Positions 37,601 to 49,600 of a stretch of 64,000 nt of DNA are shown here, in pieces (positions within the stretch are counted from its first letter, which is position 1; each line of letters opens with the position of its first letter). Made by a program: the position numbers and the translations under genes. The stretch comes from Melieria omissa. Its lineage: Eukaryota; Arthropoda; Insecta; Diptera; Ulidiidae. The stretch spans positions 121,761,891 through 121,825,890 of the forward strand of contig OZ020267.1 in NCBI GenBank assembly GCA_963971225.1, in the 5' to 3' direction. The notes beneath the pieces were generated by a model, which did not search any database, had not been told where the DNA came from, and saw only the letters and a program-made list of their open reading frames with translations.

Positions 37601-40600
37601 GTGTGTATTCCGCCAAATAATTTAGCTGTGTTGTATTGCTTGATGTGTCGGCTTTCATTATACACCTAACTCGTTAATTGTTTTACAAAAAATGTGTATG
37701 TTTTTGATCATCAAAGAAAACGCCTTAAAATTCAATTTTTTCCAACTTTGAGGTCCAATTACCGCGGCATTTTAACATTTATAAAAATAAGTTGCATCGG
37801 AAAAGAAGCCGTGCGGTGTTGTTAATGCGATAAGGTAAAAATCATGTCAATCGGTTTTTTTGTTTAGAAACTACGATCGAAAATATGGAAAAAGTAGAGG
37901 AAAAACTGAAAAAATGACAGGGTACCTATATCTCACAAACTAGAGCTGCTAGAAAAAATCGGAGGGTAGATTCGGAATCAGCGCACCCAAATTAGTAAGA
38001 AACAGTAGAAAAACTCCATGCAACAGAAAAAAAGTGTTTTTTTGTTGCGCTGTGTTATTGATTCTATTGTTACGAAAATGGGTTCTCTATAGGCTTATTT
38101 CGGATCTCTGGATTGTGCTTGAAAAATAAAACCACTTCAATTACTCAACGCAAAACGCATTCCAAAACCAGAAATCCCTTTATTTACTAATTTACATTTG
38201 TTTGTCGTTGCTTTTGCTACTACTTGTTGGACTATTGCATGTTTCCCCTTTGCTTGCTCAAATCAAACTCCCTCTGTGCTGCACCCGGCTGCCTTTTATA
38301 CTTGTCCGGTTATCGCGCCGATTATTCTCGCATATTTCAGTTGGACTATCTCTTGACCGTTCTCGCACATCCCATTACCATCGCGAGCCATCCTTGCCAT
38401 ATCGAAAGTATAGCAAGTCGGCTGTACTCTAAAGTGCGTGCCTAAAAGTATGCCCGTATAAGCATTCATGCATAGCACAGCGACAGAGTGCCTCATCGTT
38501 ACACTATTTACACATACACTGATCAGACGCAGTTATGTATTAAAAAGATTATAAGTTCTCGCCACGATTGTTGAAAAAAATGTTTGCTACCTTGAGTAAA
38601 GAAATAATTTTTACAAACAAGTCTTACAAATCTTTACACCTTTCCAAACTTTTAAATTTGTGCCAAAGCTTGCGGCAGTTTCACTGGGGGTTCAACTTGA
38701 CCCAGTTGCAGTTGCACATTTTGCCGGCAACGATTTAAAACTGATATGCTAAATGTTCTAATTTTAGTTGGTTACAATTGTGACCCCAAAGTTTTTGTGA
38801 AAGCCGAGCTGCTGTGTGGGTATCTGCGGGTGTTTACAGGTAACTAACATTTCCCATATCTACCACACAAAACAAGCGACGCAGGTGTTGTTCGCCACGA
38901 CTGCCAATGTCTGCCCGCCGCTGATATGCCGAGTGTTTATTCTGCACTTCGACTGTGTCCTTGTTGTTGTCGCCCTTTTAAATGGCTTTGCAAATGTGCC
39001 AAAATTGTGTTTGTTTGTACATTTGAATGGTTTTGGACGATGTGTGCCGGTTTGCTTGTTGGTCGGTCGGTTTGAGTCTGTTTGGTCGGTGGATCGCCGC
39101 TTCTCCCTCGTCCAAATGGGACTTTAAATAATTTCTTATTCCCAAAACGTGCGCACGCACACTCGTTCCCTCGACACGTTATCCACTTGTACACAAATGT
39201 ATACACTTGTGTCCTCCATTCAATTGTTTTACGTGTGCATTTTAATGCGTCCGTAATGGAAACGTTTCTTCAGTGGCCACTTCCACAGCAATGTCAACAG
39301 CAATCACGAGGCCCAGCACCCGAACGATCCGGCGCAGGGACAGCGGCGTTCGAATCTGCCAATAAATAAACGACGAAAAATGCGCCGCATCGGAAATGGG
39401 TAAACAAATGACAATGAAAATGAGCGGAGCTGGCGACGAGTGGCGACCCAAATGGCGCCGAACTACTAATGGCTCAATGATGTGCCCGTCGATTTATTAC
39501 TGCGAGTCGGTCAGTTCGGGAGCCTGCTGAAATTTGCTAATGTGGCCGAATCGAGACGGGCGGCGTGGAGCACTTCACCATTGTCGCAAATGGAAATGTT
39601 AACAACCTATTAGGGGAGCATTAAAAAGGGATTTGACGTGCGTGTGTGCACGTGTGCACACGGTTTCCTTGTCTGTTGGGTTCTCACGTTGCCCGACTAG
39701 TGGTGGGCACCGATGTGTGCTTCCGAATGCGAGAACTCGAATCATTTCATACAACTTGTTCAGCTGCTTCGTTCGGTAAGTTGTATTTTCTTCTCAAATT
39801 TAGAAAATTATGCATTGAGAAATATGTGCAAAGATTACGGATTTATTTTGAGCCTACGTTTCAGTGCTCAGTATGCGGTCTATGACCATGACTGGACTTA
39901 AGATGTGAGAAAAAAAAAGCTTAAAGCACCAATATGGCTCAAGGCAGTGCTCCGTCTCTATGAAAATGAGCAAAACTAGAGAAATTGCCCGAATTCTATG
40001 TAATTTAGTTTCTAATTTATAATGTCATTACATTACATTACATTTATGCGTTGGTTTTAAAACTAAAGTAATTTCTTCATACATGTTGCAGTCGTAACCA
40101 GGACAGGATTACTATGTATGGTTGAATATATGCACTTCGTTAAAGAGTTTGTTATGCCCATAAGAAGGCACGGTCAAAATGAAAACGTGTTCATTAGATA
40201 AATACGGTTAAAGTTATCGAATCTATCGATTTCACCTTTTATGCCATTGATTTAGCCGTTTCTTTCAGATTGTAAGTCCGGTCATACCTAGGCTATTGTC
40301 TTAGAGTGGACTATTTATGATTTGATGTGGCTAAACTAAGGGAAATCTTCGAGTTGAGGTATCTATATTAAGACAACCCAAGGAACTTTTTACGTCATGC
40401 CAACTAAAACGTTTTAAATCGATGGGTTGAAAATTATCATAGGTATTCTTTGTAAAGTAGAAATATATTGCGAATTCGCTTAAGGAAGAATTGTAACCCC
40501 TTGATGGCGGAAGAGTATCGAAAAATTGCAGAGGACTTATTTGCAGGATAACAAAAAATAATAAGACGTTAACTAAACGATAGAGGAGGGAACTTGTTCA

Positions 40601-43600
40601 AAAACATTTTATATGCTTTCGAATGCTCGTTTAGAAGTCAAACATTCACAATACTCATGATAGGTTTACATAGGTCAGGTCCTTAAAAATGGTGACATGC
40701 TTTTTGCTCTACGTGGTAAATGACTCTGGAATCTATTTTTAAATCAGCCTTCTTTGACATTGATTTTAGATTCGAATCAGACAATCATAATCAGTCATGA
40801 AAAAATCTTATAAGTATACTAAATACAATTTCACTGTTACTCACCGGCAATTACTTTGTCCTCGGCTGTAAGGGCAGGAGAGGTAACTGCAGACGCTGTC
40901 GGTCCCAGGCGCGATGATAAGTTGTGCAGTTCAATTTTCTTTGTTTTGGCTATGTTGCAAAAGAGTTCCGTGGTTGCGTTGCTCCCGATGGCCGAAGGAC
41001 TTGCGCCAGCACTAGCCGCGTCCGAGGGTGTGGTGGCCGCAATGGCAGTGCCAGCGCTACCACCGCCGCCACTGCCGCTACTGTTGCTACTGCTGAGCAC
41101 CTGCGCCAGCTTCTTACCCAACTGCAACGCCATCTGTTCATCGGCACTTTCGGTCTCGAGTTCGGGACTGGTGTCCGTAACGCTTTCAGCGGGCAGCTCG
41201 AGAAATGTCGTTCGCGACACTGACAACTGCGCCAGCTTGTCGGCCCGATGCCGGCGCTGTAGTTCGGAAATGGCCTTTGCGGTGGTCGGCGATAGGATGC
41301 CGAAGGTGTCGCCCGACGCGACACTGATCTCACTTATCGGCCGATCCCTCACCAATGCTGAAAGCTCGTTCAGTCCTATTGGTAAGGGACTCTGCGTGTC
41401 GGTGATTTCGTCCGCTTCCGAGTCGGGCTCAAGTGTGGTGCTGCGGGGGGAGATAGGGTCTGTAAAGAGTGAATCAGAACTTGTTGACATATCCGTTAAC
41501 ATGACAACATCACAGCCTCGAAATGAGCGACCAGCAACTGGCCTGTCGTTGCCATACACTTCTTCATCCTCAGCATCGTCTGCCGAAAGAGATTTCATGC
41601 CAAGGGATTAGACAAAAGATCAATTATTAAAAACAAATGCCAAATTGTTGGCGAAAAGTGGACTGCATGAGATGCCAATGCGAACTAATCTTTCATGCGA
41701 CTACAGGGGCGCTAACAAATCGTGTGGTTGAATGTTGTTTCAGTGGCTAGAAATACTTTAATGCTTTCGTGTTTTACGTCACGAAGTCTAATGAGGAATG
41801 ATGATGTATTATACTTGTGATGTGTAAAACAACAATAATCGCTGATGAATGGACTTTGACATATTTCTAATGAATGTAGCATGTACCAGGTGAACAAAAA
41901 AGACGCATTGTGTTGCTAGAAGTGCGGAAAGCCCACTTGCTAAGGTACTTCCCCAAATGATCGAAACCAAATTGAGCTGCGAGTCCGTTCAGTAGCACAT
42001 TATGCTCAGATCGGCATACCTTGTTTTCTATAACCAATAACATAGTAACTGAGTTATATGCTGAGCAGCTTTTCTGCTAAGGTGCCCATGTCACAATGTC
42101 TTTCTAGGATTCCCCTGGAAGTGCGTACTTTTATTGTGTTTTTTAGCGTAGAATGTTAGTGTTGGATCAGAATCGGATATAAAACTGGGTATGGTAAATC
42201 CTATCGTAAGATTTCTCACTCTACTTTTCTATAAAATTGCTAGAGTAAATTTGTCCGTGAGAAATTGATACGAATAGTTAGTATGCTTAGAACCAGAGGC
42301 AGATAGAGTTACTTGAATAAATTATATTTGTTTTCATATAGGTGTAGGTATTCACAAATGTCATACGTATAAATTTGTTAATTTGATGGAACTATATTTG
42401 ATTCTTTGGTCATTGTTTATGTACCCTTTACTATCTTAGGATGCAGCTAAACAAATTCACTATTGTTTCTCATTCTCAAAGGAGTTCCTTGAGCTTGATT
42501 TGTTATCAATATGTAATTGTATGTAACACCTGGAGAAGGTCGACTCTACGCGAACTAGCCGCTGTCAACACCACATGGGACGGCGCGAAAACAACAGCCC
42601 AGAATCGTGGAAGATGGAAGTGTCTGGTGGAGGCCCTATGCTCCAGAGAGGAGTGAACAAGGAAAAATCGAATTTTAATGTAATCTTTGGGGCTACGCGT
42701 CAGATGCCCTTTAGAAGTTATGAGGTAAGTCTCGATCATATTGAGAAATACTAAAGAATATATGCACACGTATGTGTGGTAAAAAAATTTTACGAAAATG
42801 TAGATTGAACAAAACGGTTATGGTGTATTCAGACACATTGTAAATGACCAGAGTGCATGAACACCTTCGTAGGTAGGTAGGTGTGGCTGCTCCACGAGGA
42901 GCACACTTAGGCCAGGCGGCCCATTGTGATACCACATGAGATCGAACATCCTTTCGCACACTCGTTAAACCAGTTGGAGCTATTAACGAAGCTTAGTAGA
43001 CGGCGTATGGTCTTATCAGCTAGATCTTCTAGACTTCCGAAGAAGAAGTTGCCTAAGTAGGTCTGCCTTCTTCCGGATAAGGCAGGGCAGTAACATAGAA
43101 AGTGAGGAATATTTTCTTCCTCCTCCTCGTCCAGACAGCTGCGACAGAAGTCGTTCAAAAACAGCCCCATCCTTTTTGCGTGGGTACCAATTAGGCAGTG
43201 ACCCGTAAGGACACCGATCATTGTTCTGATCTGGGCTCTGTTTAGTGAGAGGAGTTCTTTAGAACATCGAGGATTTAATGTTGGCCAAAGTTGTCGCGCA
43301 AGGAGGCTTGTGTTGCCTTCAACCCATCTTAAATTCGTATCGTGTATAGAGCTCGCATGGGTACGAAGCTTACATGTTAGAAGACGGACACCGAGAACTC
43401 TTGGCCTAACTGCTCAGTAGTGCCCTGTCTCGCGAGCTCGTCCGCTCTACAGTTCCCTGGAATATCCCTATGAGCTGGAACCCAGCATAGGCGAATATGA
43501 AGCTGCTTGGCAGTCTCGTTGAGAGATTTGCTGCTTCTGAGAACAGTCTTAGATGTTATTTTCACCGCATCCAGAGCTCTAAGAGCTGATTGGCTGTCCG

Positions 43601-46600
43601 ATAATATAAGGATACCAGTAGCCGATATCCTGTTTACCCTGAGTCAATCGGAGGCTTCACAGATTGCTGTGACCTCAGCCTAGAAGACACTACAGTAATC
43701 TGGCAGCCGGAGCGAAGGATGAACGCCTTCGTAAATAGTCCTAGATTAAATTTTTAGTAAAAAGAACCGCTCTAAATATTTAAACTGAGTCCCATCAGTT
43801 AAACGATAAAATATTTGAAAAATAAATGCCAATCAAACGTTAATAAACAATCCTTTTGAGACTTTTTTTCCATAAATAACAATTTATGCGCAATTGACAA
43901 AGAAATAGGTATGTATGTAGTAACCAAATGTTTGCACATGGCGTTCAAATAATGCAAAAACAAAAGCGCGACATGAATAAATAATTATAATTAAAATGGG
44001 AATTTACGACTGTGAGCACATCGGCGAGAAATTAATGTGTGTTTAATTTATGAATGTCATTTTTGAAAATGCCGCTCCCGCTCCGGCTCCAACTCTGTCT
44101 ATCCCCTTCCTCAACCATAATTAAACACCAAAAATGCGTTTCAGCCGGAGCAAACAAAAAACTCGCTGGAATCACAATCTGAAGAATAAACGAAAGTAAA
44201 CATTAAACAACAAACGCGATTGCTTCCAGTCGAGTACTTTGGTAAGAGAACTGGAAAACTTCCACAGAAACCGCACCGAAGACAGGCGTCAGGGGCGCTC
44301 ACGTTGAGACTGACGGCATCGGCGAAATTATTGTTGGAAGAGTTGAAAAATGACGGAAAACTCGGCTGGGTGGAAAGGTCGTGAAAACATGTTCACGCTT
44401 CTTCGCACAACAACACTTCCGTCGCGTTTGGGTAGGGCCACTGGGCGGGACGCGGTCGCAGCGGCTCGGAATGGTAGCAACTCGCATGGAACTGGAACCG
44501 CAGCGGTTGTGTTGCGTGCAACTCACAACGGCTCATCAACTGACCAGCGCGAACTCCGGTGCGGGTGGCAGCAAAGCAGTGAAGCGTTAGGGGCGAGTGC
44601 GGTGAGCGGAGCGGAGTGGGTCGAACGCGAATGTGAGGTAATGACCAAACGAAAAGTGGTACAACAACAAACGACGCGCGTTGGTGCGACGAATGGCCGG
44701 TCATTGGCGTTGATGACTGAATCGGCGAGTGAATTTTCCGAAAATAATCCAAACTGATTCAACGGAACGAACCGAAAACTACGGGCGGACATGCAACTAC
44801 TACCTACATGGGACATTGAGTGGAGGACGAAATGCGGCAGTTGCGTTAATGCTAATCACGTTCGAGGGCATTGCGGTCCCACCTGTGGCTGCGGTTGTAG
44901 GCTGCGTCGGCGGCGACCGTGTCGGCTGCTGCCTGTAGCGTATCTGTACCGATTTTAGCGCGCTGGCCGTTTTCCATGAGTCGGTTTGCAGCACTACTTG
45001 CTTCTTCTTCGCTTTGTGGTCGGTGGCTGCTGAAATGTCAGCACTGGCACCGGTCGCTGTACACTGCTGGGCGTTTGGCGTGTGCCCACTAATCGATTTG
45101 ACGGCTGCGGCGTCAGCACTCGCGGTTGGTTGTTCGACCGTTCCGGCGTCTGTGAATTGTGGAGCGTTACTGAAGTTGTTTGCGCTTGGCGACTGGAAAT
45201 GGCAGAACTGGCTTCAGTGGAGCTTCGCTTCGAGCCAAGCGCCGCTAGAGCGCTCAGTGTTGGCCGGAAGACGCCAGTGTTGGGCTTGCGTGTTGACGCG
45301 CACTAGTTTTGGTGTTAATTTTAACAGTGAGGTGTTGCTGAAACTTTGTGTTAATTTTAGACTTCGATTTAAAATAAAAAATTATGTTTGACCCTGAAGT
45401 TGGACACAATGTCGGTGTGGTTGTGGCATTCAAGAACGAGTTTTGCGTGAGAGTAAAATTAACGGTCGGTGTTGTTATTGAAAATCTTCCGGTATTAAGG
45501 CACTCGCACAGTTGTGCAGACACTGTCGGACAGGGCTAATGCTTTTGCGATTTGCTTTTGAATTCGCTTTACTAACTAGAAGAAGCAAATAAAATAAAAA
45601 AATAAGGATTTTCTACACCGATCAGCGAATAGCAGCTGCCAACACTGGCGTCTCTTCAGCGCACACACGAAAACCAGTCTCAAAACGAAGCAACGTTCAG
45701 CGACTCGGCTGGTGCATTTGTCTGTGCGTGTTTTCCCCCTACCATTTTCTCTTTGTCTGACATTCTGTAATTCGTTGACTCTGGCTGAAACTGATGTCTC
45801 GCGTGTTTCCAACGTAGTGGTGCCGCTTCCAGTCGATGCCGCTTCCAGTTTCACGCCGCTCAGCGCAATATCTTTTGGCTGTGTCTGCTTTGAGCTCGTT
45901 TTTGTAGTTTGTTTTGCTTTCACATTTCTGCCGTTCGTGCATTCGTCAAGCGGCCCCTCGTCAACGTCAGAGTCGTGCCCGCCGCTCAGAGCGCTGCCCA
46001 GCTCAGCGGCGGCGGTCTCGGCGAATAGGTTCTCAATGAACACGCGATGATCATCGACTGGACTGTTGCATTTTACGGTTCCAGTCTTTGGCGTTGCTGG
46101 AGTTGATGCTGTTGTTTTTGTTGCTGTTGCTGTCAACGTGGGTGACGTCGGCGTTAATGCTGCAGACACTCGCTTCGCTGCAATGGTTCTCATTACTGTG
46201 GAACATTTTGTGGGTGTCTTGATTGCTGGAGGTTTGGGCGCCGGACGTTTGTGCTGGACTAACTTTGCATCCTCCGCTGACTGCGCGTCGGCGAGATCAA
46301 TTTTCTTGCTAAAGAATTTGGATTTTTTCTTCTGTACTGATTGCGTGGACTGTTTCGCTTGACTGTGCCCTGTACGAATTTCGATATTGTAAAAGTAAAG
46401 TGTTATATATTGAGTGCAAAATTTCTGTAATGAATCAACACTGAAAACGGTTGCATTCGACACAACAAAAACGAACGAGAACGAGAAACGCTTCAATTGC
46501 ATGCAGGAAGGTTTGAGGTCGAGAGCAAAGAGAACAACAAATCGGCTACGGGGATTGTTTGTAATACAGCAACTTTGATATTGAATGGATGTTGGATATA

Positions 46601-49600
46601 GAATGGTGTTGAATCAATTTATGTAAATTATGTCGAGGGAAATCTACTGGCAAAATCTTTGCAGAAGATTCTTCTACACACTACCAGCCGTTGTTGATAA
46701 TATTTCTGGCGCCTTACACAAATCAGCATATTACATAATAAGTTAAAAGAGTAGCTAAAAGAGCGTTTAGAAATCTCGGTTTAAATAAGGCTTCAAGGTT
46801 AGAAGGCATTGCAGTTATAATTTTGTAGCTTACTAGTATCTTATTTAATTGAATTAAAAGCTTTCTTATGATCGTTCTATGTAATCATGTTGGAATGGAC
46901 AGTACGTAGGTAGTAGGGATCGCAATTTTTTGCCATTTTGCGATCCCGGGATTTTCGGGATTGAAAAGTCAAATCCCGGGATCCCGGGATTTAATCCCGG
47001 GATTCAAATAACAAATTTTTTAAATAAAACAATTTTACCAAATTGCATAAATACTTGTTTATAATATATTTACCATAAAAATGGACACAGTTTAATCACA
47101 TTTGGGGTAGTTTTAAGATTTTTTATCTTGAATTTAATCACATTGTAAGGCGGAAAGGGAGGCAGTCGGTGTTGAGTCGTCGAAGTGGTTGGTTGTGCGC
47201 GGCACATCACCAAAATCCAGTTGTAATTTACAATCAGTTGTCAATTACATTCAAAATTGTCAGTTTAAATTTAAATCAAATAAATAAACATAGTTATCCT
47301 TGACAACATTTTGTTTAACTTAAAAGTTTTTCATTTGACATTTAACTTCAGTTTGATAACATTTTGTTTTATCCAAAAATGACACTTAAACATAACTTAT
47401 TGCTTTGCATCAAATGTATCATAAAGTACATATATACGCATATTTGGTAAAAAAAAATTAAATAAATAGTTAAATTGTTAGTACTTTTAGTTTTACTTCG
47501 ATTATTTCGATAAAAAAGTTAAGCGTTGTGATTAACTAAAAACTGAGATCTTAAAAATACTAAGGCATTAAATGTTTTGCCCTCTAATCTAGAGCGAAAT
47601 TTATTGCAAATAAACCCTGCTGAGAGAAAACATCTTTCAGATTCAACACTTGCTGGTTGAATGCTTAGTAAATAATTATAAGCCTTTTGCAAAAGACGCC
47701 CTCTATCCCCTCCCTCCTCCTTCAGATAAGGAATTGGGTTTTTGTGCTTTTAAATTTATTTCATTTGAACTTTGAAGCATCTTTTGCAATCCCGAAAATC
47801 CCGGGATTAAAAGATTTGAATCCCGGGATTTTCGGGACTGGAAAAAGTCCGGGATCCCGGGATCCCGGGATCCCGGGATTGCGATGCCTAGTAGGTAGTA
47901 GCCTCGGAAAGCGAGGCGAGCGCAAAAAATACCGCGTTTCATTCGATTTTCTCCAACCACAATCTTCTAGTCATCGACGAAGAATTCAATCTACTAAAGA
48001 AAGAAGAATTCAGAAGTCTTTCAGAAAAAGTTTCAGCTTTCTTTTGAGAGATACTACATGGGCTGAAAAGTCTTTGGCCTGACATAGAGATGGCGCCAAA
48101 AATTTAGAATTATTGTGTTGTACATGGAAAACTATCCTTAACTTAGATTCTGTCAAAGTTTCATGACATTTGGTTGACTCGTTTTCAAGTTATTGCTTTC
48201 GAAGTGACGCTACCTCTGAATTTTTGTAAACAATGGAAAAAAGTGAATTTCGTGTTTTGATAAAACATTGCTATTTGATGGGCAAAAATACAGATGTAAC
48301 ATTTATCAAGCCATGCTTTTGTTTCCACTGTATTTTTGCCCATCAAATAGCAATGTTTTATCAAAACACGAAATTCACTTTTTTCCATTGTTTACAAAAA
48401 TTCAGAGGTAGCGTCACTTCGAAAGCAATAACTTGAAAACGAGTAAACCAAATGTCATGAAACTTTGACAGAATCTAAGTTAAGGATGGTTTTCCATGTA
48501 CAACACAATAATTCTTAATTTTTGGCGCCATCTCTATGTCAGGCCAAAGACTTTTCAGCCCATGTAGTATTTTATTACCTACAAACGACATCCAAGTGGT
48601 GTTTATCGAACAGAGTCGATTTTGATTTTGGTAAAGTCCACAAACTAGTCTCCCAATATGTCTCTGTAGGTAGCGTAACAATTGCGGAATCTATAGCTTT
48701 TGATGTTCTGGGCATGTTTATCAAGATTGATCTACGCTGGAAGAATCCCTAACATATTGGGATCAGAAGCAAAAGTTACGCGGCTTTCTGAACTTATTTC
48801 TGTCCGTCCAGTCTTCAACCCAAGAGCTTTAGAAACTCGTTTGGAGCTACCAGATTGAACTTACAACTGTTAGACAAATCTCATTGGGTCAGTAGGGTTT
48901 CCAGCTCTATTGGCAATTTGGAGAGTTGTCAAAACAAGGCACGCGTGTCTCTCTTTTACGGCACTTTTTGACAACTGCTCATTGGAGTGAGCAAGCTAAT
49001 GCTATCTTTCCGCGTTTTCCGCCGAACTTTCTTTCTACAGCTAACCTAGTTCACGTTCGCACAGTGTTTTTAATTCTTATTACCAAGCGAGTTTGATCCT
49101 GGCCCCTATCGTCCGATTATGGAATGGGATCCTTGTGGAAACTTTCTCCAGCATCTATGACCTTGCTGGACTTAAGTCAAGCATTTTGAAGTTTGTTCGT
49201 TAAGAGACAGAACGGTTACATTCTTTAAAAGCTAAAGGGAAATGCTACAGCAGTCGCAGTGCCAATTAGTGCAGATAGTTGAGATGAAATTCTAAGTAAT
49301 TTATTTTTAAAATGATCGAGACAAAACTGCCGAGAGAGTTGGTAGTTTAAATTTTTCTGTTTTCATGTGATTCAATTGGGGAAATATCAAAGAGTCATGT
49401 GCAACCGCACACCTACACGTTCACGCCTTGGCATAACCCATCCATATTTATATTTATTTATGTCAGTATGTGACGCGTTGACGAAATTCTGCTGCGGCAG
49501 TGAAAGATTTCAGCTGCATTCCTCGATTCAACTGTTGACAGCACGTTGCGATGAAAAAATTAATTGACCACGTTTCGGCATCCACGGCACGAGATCATAT

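Larger units (their letters stand above)
32389..40844 (-). other. capu: capu intron, 8.5 kb
   Basis: It contains a small hAT MITE, a piggyBac-like MITE, a mariner, a large inverted repeat and a solo LTR (each listed). From 38510 to 40844 I see no ORF or repeat with supportable boundaries. Confidence 0.65.

Noticed and set aside
40856..41611. Plus-strand 251-codon ORF
   Set aside because: It is antisense to a well-supported capu exon with correct splice sites and phase; a codon-bias shadow.
45014..45391. Plus-strand 125-codon ORF
   Set aside because: No domain; partly antisense to the more protein-like minus-strand frame.
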